Shown: positions 1-13,664, numbered from the stretch's first letter. The stretch is 64,000 nucleotides of DNA from Rhodamnia argentea (GCF_020921035.1 NC_063151.1:4774001-4838000); one strand, 5' to 3'. A program made the numbers and translations. Notes: a model not told the origin generated them from the sequence alone.

Positions 1-754
1 CCAGGCCCATCACTGCCAGTCCAATTGGCGGAGGCAGCCACTTCCTGCTACGGCTGAGCAAGTCACACTGTCTTCTCTGGCACCACTTAGTTGTCCAGGT
101 CAAGCACTGACCGACGATCATTTTTCATATTGAAAAGTAATTTACTTCGAAACAAATACCCTCAGAAAAACATAAAAGGTCTGTAAAGTACATGTCCCTT
201 GGGGACATAATGTTGCTTAAGTTGCATTACTCTCATATGTCATCGAGACTTTCCTGGAGCAATGAAATAAGACAAACCGAGAGCTCCAGGGTTCATCATA
301 GTTTTCACCTGTATACGAGGTTGTAATCAATTCAGATACCATCAGTCTGCAATATTGAGTCCTTTGTGACTTCTGCAGTGAAGACTACATTGGCTACCAA
401 ATTGAACATTTAAATAACTGGTTGTTGGAAAAAGTTAACCTATACATTCATGCCAGTTCTCAACAACTGGAAAGAGAAGTAAAAGCATTGGGAAATTTGA
501 AATCCACCCAAAAATACAAGAGACATATATTCTAATAATTTCCCCACCAAAACCTTCCATGCTTTGAAAGAATCTAATTATCTATAAGTATCCACCAACC
601 ATAAGAATATGAAACGCATCCTTTCATCGCTACTTCTTTGCAAGCTCATCACAAGACAGAGAATTCCCCTTGTTTATGGGGTTATCTTCTGGACGAAGCT
701 GCCGCAAAGAATTAGCAAAGCATTTCTCTTCAGATTCTTAGGCTCGAGAGAGAC
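1..754. other. Downstream flank of the RNase III gene
   Basis: No gene is supported here. The stretch immediately after the RTL2 stop probably contains its minus-strand 3' UTR. Positions 2-131 are open on the plus strand and end in TGA; this could be the tail of a neighbouring convergent gene, but it is too short to recognise. Confidence 0.35.
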
Positions 755-3700
755 TCACAGATAATTATACTCCTGCAAGGCACGGCACATGAGGGAAGCA
801 GCACAGTTCTCTGCATCTTTTACTCTTGATCTTTTTTCTCCCATCATAGTGAGGACACCATCATCCGTAGCTATTTGAACTGTACAAACAAAGCTCTTAC
901 TATGTGGAGGGCCTGACTCATTCTTTCTGCAAGTTAAAAGGACAGACATCAAGATAATAATTTTACATGAAATTTCAGCAGAAAGAAACAGAAAAAGAGA
1001 GCATCAACAGTTGGTGAAGAAGGAAAACAGAGGCATGCGGCATTTCATCTCATTGGGAAATACCAAAAATATTATGACCATGATAAATCTCTTGCCGACG
1101 TTGTCACTCATAAATCTTTTCGTAGAGTTTGCATCTTTTCGTAGAGTCTATGCAAGACTACCTTGAAGCAACTAATTATTACTAATACCATGAGAAGATT
1201 GGACACGTCACTGGTTCTTGCAATAAAATCCAAAAGAACAGGCAGAGAGTAAAGGAAACTGCCTGGACGGGTAAACATCTGCAAAGCGAGCACAACAATG
1301 GTAAATAAATCAAATGAAGAAGGAAGTGTACCGGTAGATTGGTTTGGGCCATTTCTTTTTGTCACAAAGCTCATGTAACTTCTGTTTGGCCCCCTCAATT
1401 TCGAATGGGCCATCAAACCCATCTATTTCCATAATTCCACGGTTGACAGGCTCTGATTGTGCTAGTTGAGACAAAGCTCTCCTGGCAGCATTAAGCTTAG
1501 CAATTTCCTTATGTTCAGAAGAACATGAGGCAACAAACTTTCCATCTACATGGACACTTGCTATATTAGTTGAACCTTTCTTCCCTTGCCTTATCTCTAC
1601 CTTCTTTCCCTGCTTTTGACAAACCTCAAATAGCATTGTGATTGGTTGAGGCTGTTGTTGCAATTCTTCAGGGCCAACAATAGGCTCCAGTAAACCTCTG
1701 AAGATCTAAAACATGTACCAAACAAATCTTTTCTAAAGACAACAATGATAACAAAACGTATAACTTGAAGATTAAAATAAAGGACTCATCATATTGAAGA
1801 AAGAAACGCCGTACCACCCACAATCTCTGTAGATCAAAGTCAACATCTATATAGATAGCAGCTGCCACAGATTCCACAATATCTGCGAGAACTTTTGGGG
1901 CTTTAATTGATCCCCCATGTGCAACAGCATCATCTTCCTCCTCAACTGCTCTAGCAAACTCTCTAACCTGCAAATTAACTAGAAACATCCCAATGAAAAA
2001 AAAAGAGTGATAGAGAATACTAACAAGTAACAGATAGAAACTCGATCATGCATCTCATTCCCATATCACACATTTTGCACATTCCCAGTAACACATAGAG
2101 TCAAAAAAGGATAAATAGATTGTTGCATTTTGTCAAGCCATTATACTTCCAACTGTCCAGAGAAACAAAGAATCCACAAGCACCAACCACAGAAATTTAC
2201 AGGGTGGCACCGATTTTGGATGGTAATGTTCCTTCTGGAAAGTTCCATAAGAAGGCAGTTTGAAAATCTTGAGAATTGCACACTTTAGATCGCGTAGAGA
2301 AATGGAGATCTTTTCAGCTTAACATTCTCTTTGCAAATATCCAGGTGCAAATTTTTTTTTTAAACATAAAAATGGATATTTACCCTTGCACTCGCTGAGA
2401 ATAGAGAATGCAGGCTTCAGGTATAAAAATGATTAGCCACTCGAGAAGAAGAAACTATATATATGATTACACGATGTGACATGCTGACATTAGATCCTCA
2501 TTCTATGAAGTGCAACTGTTCATTACACATTGATCAAGTGCATAGTTGGTTGGTTTGGCAATATCACATCGCATGTCATGTGCCATGGCATTACCCTTAC
2601 ACATTTTCTCCAAAATTCATTGCAGCCAAAGCAGGATGGGCTAGGTCCATTGGACTTGCTTTTGGAAAATATGAAATGTTATATGTCCTCATTCTATGTT
2701 AGCAGATGGAATAGAACCAATGCCGAAAACAATTTCTTGAACCAATAGCAAGGACCACCAAACACATTGTGGCTAGCCACAACAATCCGCATAGTGGTGA
2801 TGAAGCTTAAACGAGAAAAGAGAGAAAATGCCTAACTTCTGAGAATTGAACATAGACATCTGACTACCGGCCTCACTTTACAGAGTCTTATTGCCATATC
2901 AGTACCAAAACCAAAAGCTAAAGCATCACTTAGCAAAACACAGAAAAGAGTCAGTAATTCTAAGCTTTGAAGCGGTTTCACCAAACTTTCACTCATTGGT
3001 CACTACTCTCCAATCCACCAAAATGGATAGAATGCTAAAAAGGCATCAAGACTATGCCTTGATCTTTTTCCGGAATCTGCTAGTTCCGCTCTGATCCATT
3101 GGTCGACATATGCGAAATCAATGCATTGTTTGACATGTGTGGAAGCTAAGGAATTTGTTCTACCATAAGTTGTGCTCGATGCAACGAGTCTCCTTCCCCC
3201 CCCTCCCTTTTTTCTTTTTCTGGTAACCTGATGTTGAATTCTGGTAACCTCGATATTCGTTACCAGAATTCAACCCCTGTGCGGCGTCAGAAATTCCTTC
3301 CTAAGTCAGCCTTCCTTGCACACACGCAACCTCACAAGGATACTATAGAGAAGCTGTGGAATTTATTCACTTGTGAGATGATAGATACAAATGAGAGGAG
3401 GGTTCCCCTTATATATGCAAATACTCCTTCGATTACAACAGTTGAACTATCCTCGATTTAATGATGGAGATCGTATCTCCCTATCGACCAACGAGAGTGC
3501 ACCTCCCAACCGACCACATTGCAAGGAACTCTCTAGAACAAGATCCATCAACAATATCGCCCGCCTATAGGAATATTCTGGGGAAGTTAAGAGAGATGGC
3601 CGTATGAATGGTTCACGGTCTAGAAAACCTCCGGAAGGTGACACATGCATGTCGTTACCACTGCATCAAGGCCATAGGCCATGTTTGTAGAACTCTAAAA

Positions 3701-4280
3701 AAGAAACTAAGGATTATATTTTGGGACAAATAATTGATCACAAAAAACAATTGTCCCACAGAAAGAATCAAAATTAATACTTAGGCAGCAACCACTCAAT
3801 TCATACCAAACACTCTGTAATTCACCCAACAGAGCACATTGTAGGTGCTATTTTTCGAGAAGGAAATCGAGCACAAAAAGAATCAAAATTCTCGGTGGTA
3901 CTTGCCTTGTCGTCCATGGACTGCACATTGTGCCTGAGGAACCGATACAGCCCGTGACGCACGGCCACCCGCGCGAGCTTCTCGGTGCTCACGTTCACCG
4001 ACCGCAGGTTCGAGAGCCGTCCCTGATCGAGCCCTGGGTACGCCAGGAACAGGTGGTTGCTGACCGCGAGCTCCAGGACGGAGTCGCCGACGAACTCGAG
4101 CCGCTCGTAGGACGGAGCTTCCGGGAAGGAGGAGTGCGTCAGGGCCTCCTCGAGCAGCTTCGGGTTCTTGAACTTGTAGTTCAGGATGACCTCGACGGCG
4201 GAGACCGAGGAGCTCCTCTCCGGCGACGGCGGAGGGAAGGGAGCGTGGCCGCCGGAGACGATGCGACTCGGAAAGAACAT
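755..4280 (-). CDS. RTL2: RNase III-like protein with two dsRNA-binding domains (RTL2-like)
   Basis: Four exons read on the minus strand: 4280-3906, 1967-1815, 1705-1332 and 926-755, giving 357 residues. Exons 1-2 form one RNase III domain: ERLEFVGD signature with acidic residues E59, E62 and D66, and a second acidic pair D154/E157 in ADIVES. All four catalytic positions are therefore present. Exon 3 holds the first dsRBD (about residues 195-265); the second dsRBD (about 288-357) is split between exons 3 and 4. This order, one RNase III domain then two dsRBDs, is that of plant RTL2 proteins, which cleave structured RNA such as rRNA precursors and some small-RNA precursors. Intron 1 is long (1.94 kb) and opens with a GC donor (AAG|GCAAGT); the nearby GT donor would put a stop at the start of exon 2. 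RTL3-type naming is possible, but the length and two dsRBDs favour RTL2. Confidence 0.88.
3200..3660 (-). repeat. LTR-like remnant in RTL2 intron 1
   Basis: Within RTL2 intron 1 the minus strand shows an LTR-like arrangement: a TATATAAG box near 3415, a promoter-proximal leader rich in CT, and a tail ending in a 16 bp perfect inverted repeat (3233-3248 with 3259-3274). No internal region or second LTR is visible, so it would be a solo LTR or decayed fragment. Assignment rests on architecture only. Confidence 0.3.
3233..3274. repeat. 16 bp perfect inverted repeat, 10 nt loop
   Basis: The arm GTTGAATTCTGGTAAC at 3233-3248 is followed after 10 nt by its exact reverse complement at 3259-3274. 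A partial direct copy (CTGGTAACCTGATG) precedes it. In RTL2 pre-mRNA this would form a strong hairpin inside intron 1. Confidence 0.9.
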
Positions 4281-4342
4281 CTCTTTGTCTAGAATGGAGA
4301 CAAGGTTCCGTGATCAAAGTTTGGACTTTGATTAGAGGGTGA

Positions 4343-4360
4343 CAGAGAGAGAGAGAGAGA
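4343..4360. repeat. AG/CT microsatellite upstream of RTL2
   Basis: A GA dinucleotide run lies 60-80 bases upstream of the RTL2 start, so it reads as a CT tract in the likely 5' UTR or core promoter. CT tracts are common in plant 5' leaders. Confidence 0.75.
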
Positions 4361-7300
4361 AAGAGCGTGCCTGCTGAGTTTTGAATTTGGTAGTTATAAG
4401 GGTGGGCAAGCCGCTTTTGCCAATTTATATCTGAGTATGCCATTTTGGTTTTTTTTCGCATTAATCAATGATACAATATTTGTTTACCTTCCATAACTAA
4501 TTACGTGCACTTGCTCGATAAACTGCACGACAAAATATAATATTTATTCATCTTTCATAACTAATCACGTAACGTGTTAAATTATGTGACAAAAAATTTG
4601 ATCGGGATCAACGCTAAATAGACATCGTTATCGTTTTCGGAAATTGATTGAGTAATTGGTTATTATCGAGAAAATTCGTTGACGGACCGTTCCTCGATAA
4701 GGATATAGTTTTCAATTTAGTTAAAAAAAAAAAAGGGAAAAAGAGCATCTTTTCGTTATCCTTAGGCCTTAAGATATGACACATCTTTCCACTCCAAATA
4801 TGGGATGCCCCCTTACTAGGAGATGCCTAGAGATTGGAGTTCCCCACTTTCTTTTTTCTTTTTTCAATTAAGGTTTAGTTTAATTCGTAAAAAATAAATA
4901 ATTTAAATTCCATTTTTAAAAATAATTGGTTATATTAATTTCAAAAATGAATAAACGAAACATATTTTCATTGTTCACGAAAATATTCGGACATAAATTG
5001 TCAGCCATAATAAAAATATTTTTCATTGCTTAATTATCTTATACAATATGAGTAACTATTTTTAGAAAGGTCGCATCGATAAGGATTATCTGACCCAAAA
5101 AAAAAAAAAAAAACCCTTATCACTCTTCTTTTTTTGAAGATGTAATTCTCTTTTGAAAGGTCGCATCGATAAGGATTATCTGAGTCCACTTAAATTTTCG
5201 AGGGATGAACTTAATTTGATCTCAAGCCAAAATCTAGACATTCTCTACTCCGTAATTACCTTCCTGATTTTTTTTAAAAAAAATTTCAAAACATTTTTCT
5301 CTTTTTACATACAACTGCAATTTTTTTTTTTATCTCGTGATCTTATCAAGAACACGTGTTAATATTCAATGTTTCGACTATTCCAAAACAAAATAATTCG
5401 CTTCATCCTTGGAATGTCAATTTCCATGCGCATTCGCTATTGTTCTAGATAAAAAAGAACACGATGGAGGATAAGATTAATTCTCGAGATCTCGTTGTTA
5501 ATGAATGATATCCTCACTATTAAAGAATTGTTCAGTAAACTTAGCCATTCAACCGCCATATCAATCTAGAGATTCGACTGCCATAAATGGCGTAGGATTT
5601 GTTTCTTGTGGAAATCTTCTTGTCGTTTTGGGAAACTTCGTCGGCAATTTCCCGACACGAGAATTTGCCAATTGCAGAGACCATTAAGACCAAAGTCTGG
5701 TCCAAGTCGCTGCATGGAACACGGGGAGTAATGAAAAAAAAGGAATTTTCTTGAATGAAAAAAAAAAAAAAAGAATTTTCTGTGCCTAAGGCAAGTGGGA
5801 TCCACTCCGCTGACGTGGAGCGACGTGTCCACTGCTGATTGGCATGGGCGCGCATCCGGCCTACTCAATATTTCCTGAGTTGTTTTGTTTTTGGTCAATA
5901 TTGAATTTTTCATTTCAAAGCATAGTTTTTCTAAGGGCTGTCATTTCTCCCACTTCGAACTCTATACTCTCCCTTTCTCTCGAATCCAATATCTACTATT
6001 GGAAAGAACATCGAATAAAGATGTGGAGTGAGATCATTTTTTCTAAAATAAAAGTCGAAGTGAATTTTGTTTTAAATAAAAATATCAACTCAGTGGTTTT
6101 TTTTTTTTCTCTTTTCGGTCGATTTGAGTTTTCCGATGACAAACATAGGAGTATTTTCGCCCATAAACATTTTTTTTTTGTTCCTTTCCTTTCTTTATGT
6201 CCATCTTCTTCTCCGTCCAAGCCATCCCAATCACTGCTCAGAGAATATCTCAATTGTTCTTTGTCTCTCGATGGTTGTTTTGGCTTAATCGAAGTGAAGA
6301 TCAAGCGCGAATTTCGGCTCCCGATCTCCAGCAATGGAGATGGCCGCAAACTAGGGAACTTTCGGTTTTGGGTCCACGGGAGATGACTGCCGACGACTAT
6401 TGGTGCTCTTGCAGAGGTGGCCGGGGCTGGCAGATGGCCACGGGTGGCCATGGGCGAGCAAAAAAATTGAATGAAAATGGGATGGCTTGGGCGGGGATAA
6501 ATTGACTATAAGTTCAGTTTTGGTAAAATTGGACACACACGATGTTTCTCAAGTGAAAATCAAATTTATATGAAAGACAGACGTACCTACAAAATACTGA
6601 ATTATCCATACACATCATTTTTGCTTCATGTCTTCTTTAATTAGTTAAATTGTCATTGACATATATCCCGAAAACATTTTCATGTGACTCAGAATATGAA
6701 AATGTAGAACCAGAGTTTTAGTAAACATGAATTTAACAAACTCTGAAACAGAAAACCAGTAGGAAGGCTGGCGATTTGCACTAGTGATTTTCTGTTTTCT
6801 TAACTTTCATAAGATTTCAAAATGAATATATAGAACTTATTTCAGATCATGTATAAGGTTTAATATGCCTGAAACTCTGTTTGTTTCGCGAAAATTGAAC
6901 AATTTAGAAAATACTTTCCTAAAAATGCTCGCTTGTATTGCTTATCTAAATGAATGAATAAAAATATTTTCACCATCCATGAAAAATAATTATTTTCACC
7001 ATCCATAAGAAACATTTAAACATAAATTTTTATTAATAATAAAAACATTTCAATTGATTAATTATTTCAAGTGATATAAGCTAACATTTAAAAAAAAATA
7101 TTTTCAAACAAACGGACAAGATAGTTTTTTCTTCACAAACAAAAGTAAAACTACAAAAGAGCAGATGTCAAATGTAGAGTTCAAGCCCTTTTTTTGTGCT
7201 ATGAAAGGCTACAGTCGGTATCGGTCAGCAAATAAGCCAGAACCAAAACGACAAGCAAACGAAGATACCCAAAAGGAACACCCAAGAGCTCAATTATGAA

Positions 7301-7574
7301 TGCCCAAGCAGCTTTTGGTTCCCCCTTTAAGTAAAAAGCAGTTTCTTCTGTTCACTCAAATCCAGCCAAAAAAACGAGAGTAGCCTCTTCTCTGTTCATT
7401 TACGACACTTTCATGTGAGGCTAGTAGCCTACCCTATGCGGAACAACACTTAAAAAAAAAACTAAAACAGAACTGAATGCAGATGATAAATCATTCATAT
7501 ACTGGGTGTTGATGGACCAAGAGTGTCTGACTGTTAACTTCTGTATAAAATGTGCACCACTGTACTTTTCTGGT
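4361..7574. other. AT-rich intergenic region between RTL2 and CNOT9
   Basis: No gene is supported. Long A and T runs dominate. A 27-29 bp direct repeat (GAAAGGTCGCATCGATAAGG...) occurs at about 5066-5092 and 5156-5182. The part just below 7575 is probably the CNOT9 3' UTR. The open frame at 5844-6386 looks accidental. Confidence 0.5.
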
Positions 7575-10500
7575 TCAGAGCATGTGCTCGAATCCTCCGC
7601 CAGCTTGAAGCCCGGGCACCCGGTTCACGCCTACAATGGAAAGTAACTGTTGGAGCCACCGCCTAGTCGTTGGGTCTTCCTGCAGTAACATAACCATGAG
7701 ATTTATGAATACGCCTTCGACAAACAAATATGATGAAAATAAGGGCGTCAAGGAACTTCATCAGTTGGTCTAAGTTGTCATTACTTATTAGGATAAAAAC
7801 AGGTAATAATAACAACATTAGAGAAAGACAGCATCTTCAGATAACGGCGGTGGTTAAACACTAAGCAGTTGATACCTCGATACAAACTTCCAACAAAGCG
7901 CATAAATAGAAAGGTATCTTAAGGCATGCAATTAGCAAAACAGAGGCCAACAGTAATTGGGCCATGGAACTCAAAGAATTTAAACTGCATACAACCAACA
8001 TATCCGGAGTACACTTAATGAAGAAAAACTGACAGATGGACGGATTATTTTCCCATTCTTCAGAAGAAAAGTGGACATGGCTACAAGCACTTACACGCAG
8101 ACAAGCATTAAATGTGCCATCCCTTAACATTTCTGGAAGGCAACCTCTCAGTGCATCGCAAGCCCTGAAAGGGAACAGAAAGACATTTTCTGTCAACCAA
8201 ACAAATACTTAAGCCATTACGCAATAATTATTTAAAGATGAATGCTCCAAATAGACAACCTTGGATTATCTGCTAAACGCAAATAACAACGAATAATGTG
8301 CTTCAGCAGCCGTGATGAAGGTTGTTCAGCAAGTGCTCCAACCATGTGATTCAAAACACGGCCTACGGCATAGAACCGCTCTGCCGTAGTGCAAATATAG
8401 TCCAAGCCCAAGTCATCTAACAAAATCTTCTGAACAATGAATGTTGCAACCTGCAGGAACAGAAAATAAACAGTCCAGCTTTGCATTCTCCTGTCGAGAG
8501 AAAAATAAAGATGAAGTTGAACTTCGGACCACTATCTTCTTTTATGGGCATAGTTACACAAAACTTAAGATTAGATAGACCAACTATGTTATCACTCTAG
8601 GGTACTGCAGTTCAAGAAGTTTCTCGGATAACAAAATCATTTGAGCAACAAGCCAGAATTCCCAGACACGTTCCATAAGCAGAGACCAACTCGACAAAGG
8701 TGACAAAATCCATTCAAGCAATTTTATATACCAGATGCTTAACTTCAGCATTAAGAGGTATTAAGGGCATTGGCTCCACATGAGGCTATTGAGGAACTAA
8801 TTACAGAAATTGTTTCAAGATCTAGATCAACAGATACAAGCTTCTTCGTATAACCCTAGCTCACAGGAATCAAAGTCAATCAAAGAAGGACACTTCTATA
8901 AAATCAAGCAAGTCTAATAATACTCAAGATTTGTTCCTGTTCTTTCAATGGGGAAGGCACATATGAACTTCTTATATACAAAAAGAACTCTTCTTTTGTG
9001 TTGCACAAAAAGGAGAATGATTGGGTGACCAATTATTATTGAACTTATGGCACCAAGCGGAAAAAAAACCATGAGCTTGATGTAATTCAAAAATCACAAT
9101 CAAATTCTGAAATAAGACAGCAAATGGATTGAAATACTGCTTTATTAAGCATATCTCCAAATTAGCAAAGAAGAAACTTCACCGTCTTCGACAATTCACT
9201 GCCCATCTCCATAGTTCGAAGGCACAGCGGTATAATTTCTGTTGACAGAAGAAAACTGATAACTTCAGTGTCATCAACCTGTTTAAAGAAAAGTTACAGT
9301 TAAAGAAGTTCTCAGACAACTGGTGAAATGGAAAGAAATTCAGAGTTATAGCTTACAAGGTATTATGCACATATGCAAAGTCAATGTACTGAGATATGGG
9401 AGTGATAGCATGTTGATCCGAATCAAGTACCTTAACCAGGGCACCAATGACACCGAGACTAGTCAGTCTCAGATACTCGAATGGCCTTGTCTTGCTCCCC
9501 GTATTGAGGAAAGGATACAAGTATAAAGGTATATGAGCTAGAAAGGTGCAATAAGTAAAGTATCAGTTAAAAGGAATTTTATTAGTGAGAAGTACAATAA
9601 AACACGCTAGATGATTTTACACTGAAACAAATTAAGAGTATGAAGACAATATGCCATCAACCAAGGACAAAGCAATTTATTGGAACTTGATGATAAGGTA
9701 ATTATTGTCACAATGACAAGTCGTTAAGATCAACCATATCGTCGTAAATGTTCGCTCCTTGCTGAGGAGAGGTACAATAAAACATGATTGATGACTTTAC
9801 ACTGAAAGAACTGAGAATATCATGATGATATGACATCAACCACGGACAAAGCAATTTATTGGAACTTGATGATAAGGTAATTATTGTCACAATGACAAGT
9901 CATTAAGATCAACCATATCATCATAAGTGTTCGATCCTTGCTGATGAAAGGCCATGTCACACGACCCCATCAAAATTCCTTGAGGCTATCATCTTTCTTA
10001 GATATAAAGTGAAATGTAAGGCTAAATAGACAATCCTTTCATTAAATGACCGTTTACTGGAACGAAATTTCCAGCTACACATTTTGATGCAGTCATTAAA
10101 GTGATTATTAAAGGAACTTGCTAGCTCATTTCTATGCTTTGGTGGAAACATAGATCTGGTCAATGTATAAATCCCAAATAACATGTCATTGTAACCTATA
10201 AGAATCAGATTTGAACTTTGAGACTTTCTACAAATCCGTAATTCAGTTAATCCTGATAATCATACAACTATTACGGTGTGATATAAATCTTTCTCTAGAA
10301 CTTGTATGCTTCAGAGATAATTTCTAGGTAATTTTCTGATAGTGAAACTTCACAAGTAACAAAAGAAGATTATGCTTTATTCAACAATATTTCAATGGAG
10401 ATAGCCTTTCAACAGGATCTAGAACATTACCCTTGAGGAACAACATTCTTGTGTCAGAGTGAGAGGCTACACACTGTACAAAACAAAAGACAGGACTCAT

Positions 10501-12212
10501 CATTATCAGCATAGGGGTAGACAAAGGAAGAACAGACAGAAATCAAATGATGAAAACATTGGTATAATTTCTTCAATGTACTCTAACAAACTTCCACTGC
10601 AATGCTGGAGCGACAGCTGAGGACTTTCAAAATGACGAGCCACCCACATGATGGTAAAGTCACATGAGTAATATGAAGATCCAACCACCTGAAAGAGGAT
10701 ATGAACTTTACCTGAAGAAGGGCAAGAGCATTGCAGACTCGATTTGATTGAGCAGGAGTTAAATTTGGGGGGGACAGGACCGGGTATATGAAGATTATCT
10801 CCTGAATGGAAAACAAGTTAAACATGAATACATGAAAAAGGCATAAAAACAAGCAACGTTAGATCATATCAGCAATTAGGGAAGCCTATTAGATATACAA
10901 AATGAAGTTTAGAAGTATCTCATATACTATAATAGTTACCAAAGGAAGGAGTCTGATATCTTCCACCGATAGGACACTCAGGTAAATGACAAATACAACA
11001 TTAAAAGATCTAGATGTTGAAATAAAAATATGTACAAACAAGATACAAATAGTCTTAAGGATTCATGTTTTGCATAAAACCCAAGGCGTACCTGCAAAAG
11101 TGCTGCAATAGTACCAACAGAGTTCCAAAGCAGTGGAGCCAAATCTTGAAACAGTTCTCTCTTCTACGAAACGTGTCAAAGAACAAAGATGCATTAGCCA
11201 TACCTGCATGAGTGCAACAATAACAAAATGCACAAACCAAAACAACAACATAGTAGCCAGTTCTCGAAACTCGTTCCTTGTTCCATGAAATGAAACCGAA
11301 CGCTGACACACTCATAATACAGAAATTCCATTGTGGGAAGACAATTTAAAGTGCTCTGCATCTTAAACGATAGTAAAAAAAAACCACCAGCGCTACTACT
11401 ACCTTGAAGCGTTTTATAGTTGAGTTGGATCAACAGCATGAATTCTTTCATGCCATTGCACCTGCCTTAAACCATGTCTTTGCAAGACCCATATACTCAT
11501 GGTCATCCTCCATAGGTTTGTTCCATTACTCTTTTGACATGTTACCTCAAGTCTTATTATAACTTTATCGAATCTTATGTTTTATAGATAAATGAAAGCC
11601 TCCCTGCTTCTTTGGTGTAATCAGTGTGTCGTGGAGAGCCCACCATAAAGAGCTCCATTTCACCATTGAAGACCGATTCTAATCGCATCAACAAAATGCA
11701 ATAGCAACAAAACGAGCCACATGCAAGTCCAAGAACCTCAATTTCGATCTTTCACCACACTAAATCAGGCCAAAACCAATCGACCCACCACAGAATAAAA
11801 TCACCGTCGTTCAAAGCAAATTCAGAATCACACCAAAACCCTAATTTATCATCTTCCCTCAATGCCCATGCCAATTCACACGGATATCTGTTAAAAATCG
11901 CTCTTTTCCCCCGCCCCCGCCCGCCCACAGACTCCACCAATGTCAAGAACCCAGTAAGAAAAACACTATCGAACGACACGACTCAATAACAGAACATAAA
12001 AACAGTCCCTTTGTTTAGTTCACCTTGGAGAGCTCAAGAAGTGCGTTTTCTCTGAGATCGGGGTTGCAGAGGTCGAGGACCAACTGCTCCGCCGACGCCA
12101 TTTTCCGGTCCTTGCTCGGCGGAGGCCCGCCGGGGCCTGGGGCCGGCGCCCCCGGCCCGGCCCCGAACGGCGCGTTCATGGACAGCGATTGCGGCAGATT
12201 CGGCATGGACAT
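7575..12212 (-). CDS. CNOT9: CCR4-NOT complex subunit 9 (CAF40/RCD1 family)
   Basis: Nine exons on the minus strand: 12212-12024, 11163-11092, 10801-10712, 10473-10431, 9537-9431, 9278-9183, 8450-8260, 8164-8095, 7679-7575. All junctions are GT-AG and in phase, giving 320 residues. After a Gly/Pro-rich N-terminus the conserved armadillo core runs from [11 protein letters not shown] to the end, including the very conserved stretches [20 protein letters not shown] and [10 protein letters not shown]. The protein is a non-catalytic subunit of the CCR4-NOT deadenylase, a peptide-binding scaffold for mRNA decay and repression. I chose the Met at 12212 (AAAATGT context, close to family N-termini); an in-frame Met at 12245 would add 11 residues. 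Intron 4 contains a 180 bp tandem duplication. The 5' flank abuts a repeat array. Confidence 0.93.
9592..9951. repeat. 180 bp tandem duplication in CNOT9 intron 4
   Basis: Copy 1 begins GTACAATAAAACACG at 9592 and copy 2 begins GTACAATAAAACATG at 9772, a period of 180 bases. The last 90 bases of each copy are nearly identical; the first halves have diverged more. It lies wholly within the intron and does not touch splice sites. Confidence 0.88.
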
Positions 12213-13664
12213 TTTGCCGAGTTGCAGAGCGCACTGTCCTCGCAAATTAAATAAAAGTGTCGATAGATGTTTCGAAACGGGGTCGAAAAGGGGATTATGA
12301 AGGAGGTGGGACGCATGCAGATACTACGCGTCGTTTCGACAGGTAGTCGGTTTCGGATTTTTCGCTTCAATGGCAAAGTGTCAACAAAAAAAAAAAAAAA
12401 ATTCTCAATTAAGTCCTTCGCCTCTCATGAAAGTTGTGAGGTTTGGACTGACGGTCAAATTATCTAATCCTTCCCTTAATTTGAACGTACAAGCTTTGCT
12501 AAGTACAAATATATTTGTACAGTCAACATAAGTACCGCACTAATATGATAAAATGATTTACATTCTTATAAGGTATAAATATCACAAAATACTCGAATAG
12601 GAGTAACTCATTTCAACTTTTAAGCATTTTGATAGACTTTTTTTTTCTTTTTACTTAATTTAAATTTTGCGATTGACACAGTTTGATATTTTATTATTCC
12701 GAAACACCTAAATTTACCTAACATTCAATCGTCGCTTTATTTACCGTGCTAACGGTAATATGACATCTTATGTGAGATAAATGTTCATAGTTTTCTTTTA
12801 ATAACAAAAATGATCAATAAAGTCAATTATTCGAAAATCATCTTTTTCAGGAAATCATGGATTTAAATGGTTCAATTCGAGCCCAATCGAGGTAAACTCA
12901 TTCTCGAAATGCGCGAGTTACAAAGGAGTAGGCACACACGCAATGATAGCACGTGCCGTTTTTGCATGGCAGACGGTTTCATATTTTTCGCTTCACTGGC
13001 CAAGTGTCGAAAATGCTCTTTCCCTTCACTTCTCAATTCTCATGAAACTTGTGACACTACTCGTGCTTGGCATGTTTGCCGAGCCATGGAAAAATCGACT
13101 CAAGTCTTCTGTAGTGTACAATGCGTTCTAGTCCTCATGGATCATCACTCCAATCGCTTTTGCAATTGTGATTATCATCATCGTCACAACTTACAGTTCT
13201 ATAACCACCGTCATGATCCTGATTTGTTGCTCCGTTCTATTCTATACAGAGCAAGTTAAGAAGCATCGTCGAGATGCTTTCCATCAGGAAAAATCGCTAT
13301 TGAAGTCTGGGAACCAGCTGACCCACAAAAAAAAAGAGTCAGGAACCACAACGATCCTGATGTAATTCCTCAAATGCCAAGTCTTTCTCGTGCTCGAATT
13401 TTGATTTTCTTTTGCTTAAGTATTGTGGCAATGGCAACAGAATCCATAGACACAAGGGCCTCATCATTGTAGATATCTCATCAACCAAACAACAGACGCT
13501 TAACCGAGTAACAGCAAGATACCTTAATCAACTATTTACAAGGTTACATGTACGTGTCAAGGATCGGAGGTTCCGTGAGCCAACAGATCGATCACATGGA
13601 CTGAGTGCACCATAAGACTTGAAGTATCTTGGCCTACAAGTTTTCTTAAGTCCTCTACAATATT

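Noticed and set aside
2-131. Open plus-strand frame at the window start
   Set aside because: It could be a C-terminus of a neighbouring gene, but other frames are also open and nothing is recognisable.
3930-4292. Plus-strand open frame opposite RTL2 exon 1
   Set aside because: A GC-rich shadow of the RNase III exon on the other strand.
5844-6386. 180-codon open frame on the plus strand
   Set aside because: Low-complexity Phe/Ser-rich translation from AT-rich DNA, no domain, and no codon-usage contrast.
12867-13259. Cys/His-rich open frame in array unit 1
   Set aside because: The frame is not kept in the homologous parts of units 2 and 3, so it is accidental.
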